Source of the DNA: Drosophila pseudoobscura
Lineage: Eukaryota; Arthropoda; Insecta; Diptera; Drosophilidae
Reading direction: 5' to 3'
DNA: 64,000 nt
Assembly (NCBI RefSeq): GCF_009870125.1
Contig: NC_046681.1
Span: 5,779,001 to 5,843,000 of the forward strand
Part shown: positions 22,801 through 36,844 of the stretch, piece after piece
Layout: each line of letters starts with the position of its first letter
How positions within the stretch are numbered: position 1 is the stretch's first letter
Notes under the pieces: model-generated
What the model was told of the DNA's origin: nothing
What the model saw: only the letters and a program-made list of their open reading frames with translations
The model's database searches: none
Made by a program: the position numbers and the translations under genes

Positions 22801-25800
22801 AAGCGAAGCGAAGGGCCCCAAAGTGTTTGATGGAGTCCCACCATTTAACCCCATCAAAAAGGGGCAGGCAGCATTTGTTATATGAACAAAAACAGGGTTA
22901 AATGTGGCATGTGGCATGTGAAGCTCTTTGGCTGTGGAAACACAAGCAAATCAAATGAAAAACTTTATCCGATTTGGTCAACAGAAAAGAGGTTGCAGAC
23001 AGCTTTTGGGTTGCAGGGAACTAAGGGAATTATGGAGGAATATTGGGCCAAATGATCACTTAGACCTTCGATTGAAATTCTCTGAAATCTTAAACATATT
23101 TCCTATCGAATAATACGACAGGAAGCGTTCGAGTGGCACATCAAATAATATTACGACTCGTATATCACGTTCTATAAGTCATTCATTATAAAAATGATTC
23201 ATGTATTATATATTACATCGGCGCAGATCCAAAGAGTAACCGAAAAGAAGAGACAAAAATTTCCAGGGAAATTCTCATCCCAAAAGTCGGGGTACAATCT
23301 TACATTTCTGAGAATAATTCGTTATGTACGCGTATTGGAATACCTTTTGAATTACAGCGACAGGAAGTGCTCCGCTCCAGTTACTTATGAGGCAAAAAAA
23401 CTATTAAAATACTTGGAGAAACTTGTAGAATTCGTACTACATCACGTTCTATCCAAATAGTTGATTCATTCATAATACTTCATAGGCATTAGAGCAGAAA
23501 AAGACTGAAAAAAGGCAGCCAAGAGCCCCAACAAATATAAGAAGAAATCTCGGAAGAATCCCAAATTCGATCCTCCACCCCTTTTTTTCTGTGCATTACA
23601 GATACGAGTACGTACACGGAAGTTCATGTATCGCCCCCAAAAAGTTATGGCATGCAAATGTTCTTTTACTTTTTCTTTTGGGATTAGCATAAGCGTGTCG
23701 TCTGGGAAAATTCTTTCCCTTTTGTTGAAGAAAATTTATTGTGAAAACAAAATTAAATTAATGAAGCAGAAACGAAAGGGAGCCGCGTCTGCTGGAGGAA
23801 CTTTTTGTTCTTTTAAGGCTCTTTAGGCTTTTTGTTTGAGTTGCAATTGTGAGGCGTAGGGAAAAGTGGGCAAGGGAAGCCCCTTTGGGAGCGCCCACAT
23901 CCCTTTTATGTTTTTAAGAAGCTGTTGCCTTCAGACCAGCTGGCCAATATTCGTATATTTTATGGCTTATCAATTTCTGGGGGAGGACACGTGTTAGGAC
24001 AAGGGTCAGCGACTGCTAAAATCAGAGACGGTATTCCCTTCTCAAAGGACCCTTCGGGGACTGTTGGCGTAAATTCAATTAGCAGCTTCAGCTTCGATGG
24101 CAGGATGGATATTCAATGTCTCAGGACAGATTTCCCCACATTCTCCCATTCAGAAAATATTACGCGACCTAAAGGCTGTCTGTGTTTTTGTTTCCAGTTA
24201 AAATTTTAATTAAATTGCATCGCCTGGCCTGCGAATATTTTAATATATATTTTCCCCTTTGTCCAATGGCAAGCTTTGCGGGGGGAAATCTCTCAAGAGT
24301 ACAAAGGAAATGGTGCGGTGATGGGACGGGGACGGGTAGGAAGCACCTCCTGTCGTGCTGTGGAATCTGCCTGTTTGTCTTTCTAATTAAAGTTGTAGTT
24401 GCAGTTGTATCTTCGAGATACTTTGTGTAAATCAAAGAGCAGAGCCAGGAGTGTCCGTTCAGCACATTGTTTACGCACCTGTTCCGCCAACGGGGACAGC
24501 CCCTACAACAATTTGTTGCGCTTTAATAAAGCTAATTGCTTCTAGAGATACAGGGAGAAAGAAAGAGAGAGAGAAAACTCTTCTACTAATAGATTTGTGA
24601 GCTAATTAAGGGGCTAGCTGGAAGGGCTTAAAAAACTAAGAGGGGGCTAAGAGCAAGAAAGAGCGGTACTTGATTCAGTAGCTTTTGCTTTGAGTTGGCT
24701 TTTGATATTCATAATCCTTGAGCAAGGGAACGTGTGGCTCTCTGGCGACTCTCAGAGGTAGCGCCTGCATTAAGGAGAAATTTAATTTATACAAAATAGC
24801 ATTTATGAGTCTCTTAAATGCCTTTCCAACCATCAAATGAGCACTTCTTAATCACATTTGCATATTCAAACATTGACTTTTCCCTTAATTTGCTGTTTAC
24901 TCTAATTAATACTGAAATAGATACTCATATCCTTGGCTTCTTTATTGACTGACATGGAATATGTAATTTTACAAAAATGTTATCCATAATTAAGACAGGT
25001 GTCAAGCCTCCTGTAAGCCTACTCCTAATTGAAGGGCTCTCCACCTTCAACACCGAGCCCAAACCCCACTCTTGGGACGCCATTCCATTTCTGTGCCACC
25101 TCCTCCTCATCAATAGAAGCAGCAGCAACAGCCTCCGCAGGCTTCAGGGGGCTGTGGCTCTGTGGCTCTGTTGATTTTGCAATTAACACGGCAGCTAATC
25201 AATTACACCCTCAAACACGAGGCACAAGACACAAGACACGAGACACCTGTTCTCACCTGCCAAAACGTTGAATCAGACGAATGAAGACCAATCAGAGAAA
25301 GAGCCAGGCAGAACCATTGGAATCCTCTTTGGGAAAAGTCAATAAAATTAACATCACATGAATGAGGGAAAATGTGCGACGGGCAGGCAAAAACTTAAAA
25401 GAGTGAAAATGTGTTGGCAGGCAAAAATTGAAAATGAAATGGAAAAGGCCACAGACAATCGACTGTTGCTGTTGCTGTTGCTGTTGCTGCTGTGGCCCAC
25501 CGATGATGGCGGAAACGAAAGCAATCTCTCGCCAAACTACGATACGATGCGATACTCGACTCGTGTCAATGGAAAAGCATCCGATTGAATGCGTATACGT
25601 AATTTTTGAGTTGACAATCACTTTGACATTTGCTTCCTGTTTTATCGGCGGCGGGCACTTCTCGTATTTATAGCCAACGGCGGCGGTTGTTGCTGTGGCC
25701 CAAAGCTGCATCTTTCCGAGCATCGATTTTTCGCTTATTGTCACTCAAAACAATTTGCAGACATTATTTAAAAGAGGAGCAGCTGGTCCTCCCCTTCCGC

Positions 25801-26230
25801 CATGTGGTTTGCTCTCGGGATGCTCTTCCGCTCATGTGAGATATAGGATGGTCACTTCGTTCGTGAGACCCCAGCAAAGGAAGCCAAAAAGGAGACGCAG
25901 CTGCCGAAAGTTGTCTCAAAGATGGTCTCCCAAAAGCGGATTATGGTATTTCATTGGGAGAGCATCTCCTTAAACGTTTCATTTTGATGGCTTACTAAAG
26001 CGTTTAAAGGGTAATCCCATTACTGTAAGACTTGGCCAGTATCTTTTTATTGATCTTTCCCATTTTGTGGCTGCTTAAATATGTATATGTACTCTTGCAT
26101 ATCAGAGGAGGAGTACATGAATGTAAGCACGACTTAAACAGAAAAGTATCTGCATGAGATTAAGGTACATTAACCGCCATAATGCACATGCAGTTATTCC
26201 ATGAATTCCTTCTCAAGGGAATTCCTCTTT
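19861..26230. other. Non-coding interval
   Basis: The interval includes GATAC-rich sequence at 20560-20760, CAA/CAG-rich sequence near 21300-21530, AT-rich sequence at 21680-22060 and a (TGTTGC)n repeat at 25463-25492. Open frames in the CAG-rich parts are repeat-driven. No gene could be supported. Confidence 0.55.
25463..25492. repeat. (TGTTGC)n microsatellite
   Basis: Five repeats of a TGTTGC-type hexamer followed by TGCTGTGG. It gives leucine, cysteine or glutamine runs in overlapping frames and explains the short open frames here. Confidence 0.8.
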
Positions 26231-26470
26231 CGTGTTGTGGTTTATTTTAGCTATTTTTTTGTAGTATTTCTAAGTATTTTTTGTTTTATACATATATTTA
26301 AAAAATTAATACTTAGAGAAAGTTAATTATTTTTCTAGTATTTTGTAATATTTTGTTAGTATTATATAGGTGTTTTTAAAATGTATATTTCTAGAATTTT
26401 AATTTTATTTTTCTAATATTTTCAAACTATTCTTCTAGTATTATTGTAGTATTTTTCTGTACTTCCTAAA
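26230..26470. repeat. AT-rich block with TAGTATTTTTC words (first of three)
   Basis: Recurrent TAGTATTT, TTCTAGTATT and GTAATATTTT words. Similar blocks occur at 27780-28230 and 30000-30310, so they may be a diverged dispersed repeat. Confidence 0.5.
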
Positions 26471-27779
26471 AAAGTACTAGAATTCCATTGACAGTCGTTC
26501 GCAGGAATCCATAATCTTTCTCTTTAGATATCCACATTATTTCCATTTTAATTCCCAGACGTCATCTGCCATATCCCCTTTTCTATTCGAACAGATATCC
26601 CCATCTATCTGAACCTTCATCTTTTCGTGTATTCCCTTTGGATATCCTCGTAGCCCTCCCGTATGTATTTCAACCCTAAATGTAACTCACTTTCGTGTGA
26701 CTCCCATGCAAATTGCATCCATCCAGCCATCCCATCCACGCGACCTATCTCTAGGTTCCACATTCTGGCCGAGTCCACATTCTGTTTGGCCAAGTGCCTT
26801 ATCTGCCGCGCCCATCACCGCCTGCCAGTCGTCGCCGTCGTCGACTTGCCGAGACATCGTCTGGACGTAGTCTGCAGCAGAAGATGGAGCTGATTCGTAT
26901 TCTAGAGCTGAGACTGCAGATGGGGGCTGAGCTGAGAGTTGATTCTCTCTTGCTTCAGCAGAAGATGGAACTGCATCTATGGCTGGAACCCAGAGCTGTG
27001 GCTGTGGCTGCTGCTGCTGCTGTTGCTGCTGAAGCATCGCCTGTCCGACGTTTGGCTTAACAAGTGATAAACTTGTCGCTTGTCTACGTCCGCCATCCCA
27101 TCCGCACGTTGTTGTCGCGTCTCGTTTTAAGTCCTTTGCCATTTTATTATTCTCGTCCCTCACACACAGATGGACGGCCCCAAACGCCTCTGCACAGAAA
27201 GAGTACTCAAGAAGCTATTTGCCCCCCAATCCCTCTCTCAATCCCACTTCCCAGTTTCTGTCTCTTTCTCTGGGGCAGCACACTCTGGTGCGCTGTAAAT
27301 AGTTAAGTACAAATTGCATGGCTAATTTGAGCTGTTGCATAAGGCTTAAAGAGCACAGACACTCATGCAACACACTCTCTACCAAAAGTTGACAACCTTT
27401 GCATTATACGAAGGTGTAAAGTGCCAGAAGATTTAGCATGAGTAATGAGGCGTTGAAGAGCTCTCTGGCTCCCCCAGATCTGAGCAGTGTGAGGGCCATG
27501 AAGTAGGCAAGTTTATTAGCCAACTGTCAAGTGAAATTATTTCGACACATACCCCCAGTACCCCCAATCATCGCCCGTGTGTGTGGAGAACAAAAGCTAC
27601 AGAACAAATGAGCAAACCATGAAATATTACTTCCAGTCAAGGAACTCTAGAGACAGAATTCAACAGAATCCCAAAACTGGAATCCTAACGGCTAAAACGG
27701 GTTGCAATATATTAGAAATGGTACTACTTTTCAACACCATTCGGATTTCAAGGGGCTTAGCTTCAACCTCTTATCTTAT
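26471..27779. other. Non-coding interval with CAG/CTG repeat
   Basis: A CTG/CAG run at 26995-27031 creates a glutamine-rich frame on the minus strand (26687-27163), which lacks other protein features. No gene supported. Confidence 0.5.
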
Positions 27780-28230
27780 TTCAGCAATTTTTTTATGTTT
27801 TACTATTTTTTGAGTATTTTTTCTGGTGTTATCCAAAAATTTGTTAAAATTTTACAACACATACATATTTTATTTCTTATAATATATCAGAAATCTTCTT
27901 GAATTTATCTATTAGAATATGCATGTTCTGGTTTTTTCTAGTATTTTAGATTTTTCTGGTATGGTACCTATGCGGTAATATCTGGTATTTATTCTAATAT
28001 TATTCTGGAATTTAAATTATATTTGTATAGCATTTTTTGTGCTATTTATTTTAGTATTTTCTTATATATTTATGTGGTCATTTTCTGGTATTTATATAGT
28101 ATTATTCTGAAATGTATCTAATATTTCTATTGAATTTTTGGTTGTATTTGGTTTATTATTTACTGGTATACTTATATTTTTAGGTTTTTTATGCTTTTTT
28201 TATTTTTATGTTTTATTATATTTTTGGTAC
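27780..28230. repeat. AT-rich block with TCTGGTATTTAT words (second of three)
   Basis: Variants of TTCTGGTATTT and TATAGTATTATTCTG recur about ten times. The pattern is shared with 26230-26470 and 30000-30310. Confidence 0.5.
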
Positions 28231-29999
28231 TTAAATATTTAAATAAATATTAAAATAACTAAATCTCTTTGCGCCTTCTTATTCCCTCCTTTTAAAGGCC
28301 ATCCTATCCCATTTATTTTCTTCTTCTCACCCACTTCAAATATCAGCTTACAATTTGTACAGCTTTTTTATTGGTGCAGAAACTTTTTCACCTAAGAAGT
28401 TTTTCGTGTGACAAGAATAAAACTCAAACAGAAAAACACTGCCTAAAGAACTTTCGTGGGAAAAAATGCTCAAAAAAGAGACGAACGTAAATAAACACGA
28501 ATTCTAGAAATATACCAAATATTTGAAGCACTAATTTGAAAAGTCCATCATAGATTTCCGTCAGCGTTTAGCTAGTGATATATCTAAATGTAAATACGAA
28601 TGCCCGAAGCATCAATTATCACAATTGCAGCTGCAGAAATTATAATATTTCTCACACCTTCCCCAGAATTGAACCCAGTTCTTCTGCAACATCTGGTAGC
28701 ACACAGCCTCCACCCTTTTCGAACCCACTAACCGACAAAGCAGTTGAAAGTTACTCACAATATTCTGTGGCTGGTCTGGGGCTTTGTTTACAGCTCCATT
28801 AGCATGCAGGCTCTGCTCGGGGGCAATTTTAACTTCATTTTAATGTGGGCTTCATCTATTTGTTAGATTTCTTGTGTGTTGTTTGCTTCAGGTATTAACC
28901 GTTTTCTTTGCACGTTCTATAAACCAATTGGAGCACTCACTTTTACACTCACTTTACACGTACTTGAGGGAGGGAAATAAATACTCTTGTATTTTTTAGA
29001 GACTTCAAAATAAATATATATATTTTTTGCTGATAATTTCCATAAATTATGGGCTTAAAAATAACACAAATTTAATGTTGTTGCGGTTAATGTTGGGTTT
29101 ACCCATAGCTTCAAAACAAACCATAGACCGCTATTTGTAGTTACGACAAACAATATTATGTTTTTTTTTACACTTTTACACAATTTTGTACACAAATTTT
29201 TGTTGCTTTGCATTTGTTTAATGGTGCGTTATTTTGTTCAAAGAGATAATTGATGTAGGAATTGCAGTAGCACTGCTACCAGTAGCAGTATTTTTTTGTT
29301 TTACGAAAGCCACAGAGACGACAATCCGCACGCGGCGAAACTCGTTTTTCGAGTGAGCGGACGAACCAAAGCTTGAGGTTCCGTTCGCTGTAGATTGAGA
29401 TACGGACTGTATCTGTTTGAGGCAAACATGTTGCAGTTCGATGGGAGCTTCGCTGTGTGTGCTGTGTGGGTGGGCAAGCTGTTGCTGTGCTGCTTCGGTG
29501 CTGCTGTTGTGCTGTTGCTGGCTGCTGCATGTGCGCCTCATATTAATTGCTGCATTTACCAGTTGCGTCTGTCGCCCACACACATAAAACAAACGGCAAA
29601 AACCACGTTGTTGCTGCAACAAATTTGAGTATGCTACTGGGGGCCTGACCCCCGCCACAGCCAGAGCCACAACCACGCCAAAACGCCTACATAAGAAGGG
29701 AACAGAAAACATACTACGGAGAGCGGCACAGAATAGTAACGCCAGAGGAACGTCCAGTTAGACAAGCACTACACCTTGTTAGAGACCCCACAAAAAAAAG
29801 AGCAACTGAAGCTGGAGTTCAACCAGAGAGCAGCGAGACCTGAACTGAGACCTGGACCTGGATTTCTGCCGGATTTATTTGCATTTTAACCCGCTTTGTA
29901 ACCTATTTTGGTGGGAGGGTAGTATGATTTGGGTAAAATGTTTGCAACGCTCAGAAAGGAAGAGCTTTATTACTCAAAAGAGACGATATCGTGACTAGT
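28231..29999. other. Non-coding interval
   Basis: A 164-codon minus-strand frame at 29218-29712 is rich in Gln and Ser and follows CAA repeats; no domain is visible. The stretch 29690-29880 is purine-rich and resembles a 5' leader, but it has no TATA box that I can defend. Confidence 0.45.
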
Positions 30000-30310
30000 A
30001 ATTTCTGGCATTTCTTACGGCAATTTTTAGAATTTGTTGGGTATTTTTCGTACTAGTTTTAGAATTATATTACGTGATTATTTATATATCTTATTTTTTG
30101 GTATTTTAGAGTAAGTATCTAACATCTTTTTGGTATTTATGTTGTATAGCATTTTCTAGTATGTTTAATATATGTAGTATATTTCTACAGTATTTTTGCA
30201 AGCGTATTTTCTGGTACTTTCTTCATAACGGTTTCTGCTCTTAAACTTTTTTTTTTATTGTTTTGTATTTTTATTGATTTATTTTAACCCGTATTTTTTC
30301 TAGTATTTTC
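30000..30310. repeat. AT-rich block with GGTATTTT words (third of three)
   Basis: It contains TTTTTTGGTATTTTAG, TTTTTGGTATTTATG, TTTTCTAGTATG and TTTTCTGGTACTTTC, the same style as the two blocks to its left. Confidence 0.5.
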
Positions 30311-31895
30311 TGATAATTTTCCAGCCACAGTTTTGGACGTTGGCTATCCGTTGAAAGAACATCAATATTTAATGGATGTAAAAATGGCTCTCTTAGAGTA
30401 TCTAAAGCTTCAGTTTCCACAGCTGGCATTTCCCTGCTATTTACTTTTCAGCAAAAATAAATATACAAAAAAACCCGCATGATTAAGCAATAAATTCACA
30501 CCAAAAGCAAGACAAACCCTGGGCGCTCTAACGCTCGCTCTAACTTTGGCTCGGTCTCTGGCTCCAACTCCGACTGCGACTACGACTGTAAGTTTAGCTC
30601 TAACTCTGCCTTAAACTCTGGCTCTAACTCCCTCTCTCTTCTGGCTAAAACCTCCGTAAATAAAGTCCCTGTGGGTGTATTTGTTGTTGCCGTTAACGGT
30701 GCTTGATTTTTTTATTTATTACAAGTTTTAGTTTATTTTTTGTACCTTCCTTTCGACCACTTTTCCTTTGGAGCTTTTCTATTTGTATTTTCAATTGATT
30801 TGCATTTTGCATTTGAAGAGTAATGCTGTTTCCTTTATTGAAGAGCGGAAGCCGTCGCCACCGCCGCCGGAGAAAGAGAGAGACAGAGAGAGAGAGAGAG
30901 GGAGCGAATGAAATAAATATTGTGATTATTGGGGCTTGCATTCAGATTGAGATGTAAGTAATATTAAAAGTACTCGTGCTGTGGGGGGGGGCAACAGGTG
31001 CCTGAAGGCAGGCAAAAAGAAAGGCTTCTCCTTACTTTAAGGCAAGAACCATGAATGGAAAGCATTGGGTAGGGACGCTTAGTGTGTGGACACATGACAA
31101 AATACTAGACATTTATTCTGCCGCAACTTGTTACAGAGATTTCCTTTGCATTTTACTGCTCTATGAACAGATTTCCTAGAAAAGCGCTTGGGAATGAAGT
31201 AAATGCAAACAGAACATCATTTTCTCAGGGGGATTAAAACTGAAAATGGGAGAAAAAATACACAAAAAAGTCCAGCTTTTGAAGGGCACACAATCGTATG
31301 ATATTTGACTAATTTTCAAATGAACAAATTATTTTTTTTTCATTTTGTTAGAATGCAAAGATTTGGAAAATATTTAAAAATTATTTATTTATTTATTGAA
31401 TTATTTAAAGTAATTAATAATAAAATTAATACGATTTTAACGAATTCCAACAACTACACCATCGACTAAAATTTAGTTGAAAATTCTTCAAATGCGAAAA
31501 AGGGGTACAGTTTTTTGTCAGTTCAGATTTCATCAAAGGGTAACACCTTTTCCAAGTATTATTTCATAACTCAAACTGCAGGAAAATCCTCTTTGGAGCG
31601 CTGCAGCTCCAGTAGTAGGCCACAGCCAAAGTAAAACTCCATTTCTCGCAGTTGATAACTCCCTTGAAGAACTCTTAAGCTTTTGTTGGTTCTGCTGCTG
31701 TCATAATGGATCTTTACTCATTTCACGAGGCGATGTTTACATTCTAAATGACTTTATTGCCAAGTCAAACAGATTAAATCTCTATTGGTTTTTAAATAAT
31801 CTGTGGCTCAAAGCCGCTGTAAAGCCCGAGCCCCAGCCAGAGACGAACCCCGAACCCCGACCCTGACCCCAGGGCTACTTTTGGGCACGCCACAC

Positions 31896-31932
31896 GATGA
31901 CGACGACGACGACGACGACGACTCCGACGACG
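31896..31932. repeat. (GAC)n microsatellite
   Basis: Eight GAC-type triplets in a row, one interruption, then two more. It produces an Asp-only stretch in one frame, which is why a 76-codon frame is seen; that frame is not considered a gene. Confidence 0.85.
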
Positions 31933-34900
31933 CATTGTTTCCATTGCAGAGTCTCTTCTGTGTCTGTGTCTGTATCTGTGTCTGCATCTGTGTCTGTGTC
32001 TGTGGCTTGTGGCTTTCGTTGATGATGACTTAATCGGTGATCGCGAGAGGCAGAGTTTTTTATGGGTTCTGGTGGGCGTTATAATGATTTATTATGCCGA
32101 TTGACCACGCACTGAACTTCAACTAAAACAATGCGCGTATAACGAGAAAAACTGGAACCCCAACTTGAGCCAATATAAAGGGAATGCTGAATACTCTTTT
32201 CGTTGCTTTCGCAGCCCACTATTTTCCACTTTCTTGTCTTCTTTGCCATCCATCCATTTGATCTTGGTAATCAAAGATGTTCTCTCCCTTGAGTTACGAC
32301 TCCATGAGCCTGAGTGTATCCACAAGATGCGACGTGCATGCGAAATGAGAAACCAGTTGACTGACTTGACTTGGCTTCTTAGCCAGAGATTCTGTTGGCC
32401 CACTGCTTTACATTTCTGAAACGGGGGTGGTGGGTGGTGGCGTTGTCAGGTGTCCTTGCTCCTCCTGTACGTGAGATGCTGCCTTGCCTGGCAACCGGAT
32501 GATATATCACAAAAACGGGGCCATAAACGGGTGGCAGGTGTGCGTTTTGCTTTCAACCGCTTAACGCTGCCTGCTGCCTGCTGCATTGCCATCATCATCT
32601 CTCACATCTTGCCCCATCCTTTTCCCCCCATCAGATGAACAGCAGCGTAGAGGCAGAGGCAAATGCCAGGCATTTATTTATGCACTTGACTTACCAGAGA
32701 GAGAAGGCGACGCCGCCATGGGCGGGCCTCTGGGTTCTTGGTTTATTTAGGGGCGTGTCAGGGGCTCCCTAATGAGCATATCATATTTCACACATGTCCG
32801 CTTGGCTGCTTGGCTGCTGCTTATGCGCTCCCGTCAACACCTTTTTAAGCGAACATTAAGCGACCCCCCAAAACACTTTCGAGTGCAATCTGAAATTGTT
32901 TTTGAGTGCAGCCTGAAATTCTATGCTGCCAAATGGCCTGAAATATAAACCATAGCCTAAACCCTGTCCCTGGATGTTTGCCCTTCTGCCAAGAAGTCAT
33001 TTAATATGCCCACCTAATGGCACATAAGCATATCCCATGTATCCTCAAACTGTCGCTTTCGAGGAGCAGTAAACGGAGATCTAGAGGAGCAGACAGAGGA
33101 GTCCTGTGGCAAATAGAGCCACACCAGCAACAGTGTCCTCTGGCAATGAAGCATTCAAAAAACTTCTCCCAAGAAAAGAAAAACTTTATAACCATCGCAT
33201 TAGCCTTCAGTGGCGAAAATATACAAAAGTTTTCCGAACTAAAAATTGATTTTGATTGACTGTAAAGTTTATAAATAAGCTGTGGGATATACTGTATTCG
33301 AATCAATCAAACTTTAAGTCGGTTTTTGGCGTTTTCTTAGCCAAAACTTTGCTTAAAAGTGAGGAAAAACTATCATTGGGACTGGGAATACGATATATAT
33401 GCAGTATAGTCATGACAGGTGAACAAAATACTCGGAAGTTAGCTAGAAATTCGATATAAGCAGTATATTCATCTATTTAAAGAACTAACGTTTTTGTAGC
33501 ATTATCATTCTATAGTTTCCTTTGGTTAGAGTTGTAAAATTGTTTCATTAATAGAAAAATCTTTAAAATTACATAAAAAACATAATGAAAATGTGAGAGA
33601 AAGTCTCATTAAACCAAGACAATGGTTGGGGTTTTCCCAAGATTCAGAATTACTTTTGAATCATATCATACATTATTTACTCGACCTTGAAATGAAGTCA
33701 TTAAAAAAGTTTAAGCTCAAGTTGTAATAAAACTTAAAAAAAGGTGTAAAAACCCGAAGTAACACTCAAAAACTGTGAGAATTTCCTCCGTACAATTATA
33801 TTTATTTTTATCAAAATGACTAAAACAATTAGAATTTTGTTTTAAAAAAATCTGTTAAAAGTCAGCCTTGGAGATAGGCCAAAAGGTTAACCTCTCAATC
33901 ATTAAAAATAAGCTCCAGTTAATCGTTCATTAAAGCAGAAAAAGTCAGAGGCACGAGAGGTTGATACGAAAGTCTCCCAGAGGGAGAGCTTTCCAAGAAT
34001 CGCCAGAGAGAGACCCGAGACGCAACGGGTGGAGTGTTGTGGCGTGGAGCGCACATTAATTATGTTAATTGAACTGTAGCACACACTCTGAAGAGGAGTC
34101 TGAAGTGCCGGAGAGCCACACAGCCACAGAGCCAGAAATTAAGCCATCTTCCACTTGGAAGGAACCACAGAGAGACACGAGACACAGACACATAACTCAT
34201 AATGCCATTTGCCATTGCCACATTAAAAGATGATGGTTTACCTCTTGCGTTGCATTGCGTTGCGTTGCGTTGCACACAGAGTATAACTTTTAAGACCAAG
34301 AGACTACATTTCATTAAAAACTTCTATGTGGAAAGAGACTTGTCGACTGGCAGAAGAATCGCAGAAGAAGGGTAGGAGTAGGTGTACGAGTGGTAGAACC
34401 AAAAACAGACAAACTGCAGTCGCGCCTAATGACCACAAAAATAGCCAAATGCAGACTTAATTTATTACCCAACGAAACGAACATCGGCAACTGTTGGGAG
34501 AGGCAGCAGTGGAGGAGGCAGGCGGCAGAACCTTTGTGCAATTTTTGAGCCTTTCCGAGGGTTGGATCTAGGAGTTCCAGGTGGAAATATCCCTTATTTT
34601 TCATCAAATCTAACATTTGAACATTCCATCGACGACTTTCCACTAGTTTCCAAATTGTTCACCTCTTCTCCCTTTACTCTCTCCCTTCACTCGTAACTCT
34701 CGTATCAACCCATGTGGAGGCCAGGTCTCACCTTTTGTGAACCTCTTTGGCCATCATCCTCTTTCGAGGGAGCCCCCACTTATAGATTAGGGACAGCCGC
34801 TGCTGCTGTCCTTCTCTGTGCCTTTGCAGCACCCCTGTCCTGTCCACCACTGATGCTCCTTTCTACCATTTTCGAGCATGGACCTGTGTGGCACCCGTTT

Positions 34901-35638
34901 AGCAAATACACCAACCATCATTGGAAGGCAAGCGTTGAGTGATTTATGAGGCTGCACTGCATTTACCTTCAATCTCTCGTTCAGTTTGTGGGTCCCAATA
35001 TCCTCTCGGCTACTCCCACTTCTCCCTGCCATTTTGGGCTGCATTTCCCTTCAGTTTCTCTCACTTTCCCTCTCAGTTTAAGCCTGATTTCTCTTCAGTT
35101 TTGGGCTGCCTTCCTTCCTCCTCTTTTGCCTGCATTTCCCTTCAGTTGTGGCTGCTCTATCGTCTCCAATTGTGGAAATTACTGACCAAACAAGAGGCAA
35201 CGCCTAAGCCAGTCGACTTGGTGTTTATTCGGCGTATCTGTAAATCGCATTAGCAGGCAGTTAATTGCACAAAATGTTTGCACACAGCCAATAAATTTCG
35301 CACAAAAGCAGCTACCACTCGTCTCTCAGGTGTTTGCCGAAAGAGAGAACTTTTAGAGGATGGATAGAAATAAATCCCTCAGATACGAAGCTACAAAAGA
35401 ATACTAGTGGGAGGATGAGGATGAGAATGGGGCTATTAATAAACCACAAGGGATCTGGCACGGGCACGGGCACGGGGCTCAAGGCCAACTGCAATCAACG
35501 AAATCAATCAAAAGCGCAATCCAAAAAGCGAACGAAACAGAAAAGGACAAGCCCCTCCCTAGTGCATTGGGTATCCATGAGTCCTCCTCCCTCGAGTGGA
35601 GTGGCAGGAGGGAGGCAGGGGGCCAGGAGTTTTTCATT

Positions 35639-35690
35639 GTCAGAGAGAGAGGGAGGGAGAGAGAGAGAGAGAGAGCGAGAGCGAGAGCGC
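35639..35690. repeat. Long GA-rich tract
   Basis: About 50 bases of GAGA with GGGA and GCGA interruptions, ending at GCGGCCGC. Candidate binding site for GAGA factor or CLAMP; no functional evidence. Confidence 0.8.
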
Positions 35691-36844
35691 GGCCGCAACA
35701 CAATGCATAATTACTGATAATGATTTAGCGCATTGTTGTGGGCACCCCTTCCCCCACAGCCCCCGCCCCCACCCCATTTGGTAGATACATCTATTGTTCT
35801 GTTTTGAGTCTTCATTCCGAGAGGATGGTGCTGCTGGGATGTCGATTGTCGGCGTTGGTAAGATGATGATTGCCTCCTTAGTTATGAGATAGATTCTGCG
35901 GTTGGAGTACAGCTAGAGATGGAAGGCTAAAGATAGATTCCACGGATGGATGGTAGAAAGATAGATCCATCGGATGATGATTCTGATTCCTCAGCAGAGG
36001 AGCAGCAGAGGGGGCTTAGAGGGTTTTAAGCACCTTTAAGCAGGCGTCGATGGATGATAAAATAATAAAAATTGATTTGCCCGTCATGTTTTGGCGATAA
36101 AATTTTACAACCGTATCCCAAAAAGGAAGAAGAACCTCATGCGAAATTATCATTATCGAAAGGCCCTCCCCTACCATCCAGCAGCAGAAGTAGCAGCAGG
36201 AGGCAACACGTAGCCAGGCACACAGGCCTCTGCTGCCTGTTGCACGGATTGCAAATCATAGTTAACGACCCACAAGATGCTGCCTTTCCACCTCCCCATG
36301 GCACAATCTGTGTGGGGCAGATAGGTTTTCAATTAAAGCTTCGTTTCGTTGGTGATTTTTTCACACCTTTCCTGTCGATTGATTACTTGAAGATGTGGCT
36401 GTGGCTGCTGCCGTTTCTGCTGCCTCTTGCCTGATGAGAGTTTTGGCTAATTGAGCAGTCAAGCGCAGAGCAGTGTGTCTGTGGGCCCTCTATCCTCAAG
36501 TGCTTAATTGATACTCGGGGTCTGCGTTGAGTGTTTTCCATAGGTGGTTTAAGGTTACCTACGGCTACGTCTTCGTTTCGGCAATGAAATTTGAGAGTGG
36601 GTGGGGTCTTAAAAAGTTTTGGAAAAATAAGTTTACAGCTTAAAGATAAAAATCACTCCCCAGTGGGTTGTAGATTGGCAATTTGTTTATTGCGGAATTT
36701 TCCATTGCCAGGGAATATATTTTTGACTGTTTTCTATCCGTCTAATTTTATAAATTTCAAGTATATTCTATAACCATCACAACATCTATGGGAGTCCGCT
36801 GAAGAGATTATTATTAAAAAGAAAATTGCAATCAAGGACGGATC

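Larger units (their letters stand above)
30311..36844. other. Non-coding interval with several microsatellites
   Basis: It holds a GA tract at 30871-30902, a (GAC)n run at 31896-31920, a (GCGTT)n run near 34246-34273, a diverged repeat of GGGCTGCATTTCCCTTCAGT at about 35034-35150 and a long GA tract at 35639-35690. None of the open frames shows protein character. No RNA gene recognised. Confidence 0.55.

Noticed and set aside
26687-27163. 158-codon minus-strand ORF with a glutamine run
   Set aside because: The frame is opened by a CAG/CTG repeat; there is no domain, no neighbouring exon signal, and other frames are equally open nearby.
29218-29712. 164-codon minus-strand ORF, Gln/Ser-rich
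   Set aside because: Driven by CAA/CAG sequence; composition and lack of domains do not support a gene, although the region might hold a leader exon.
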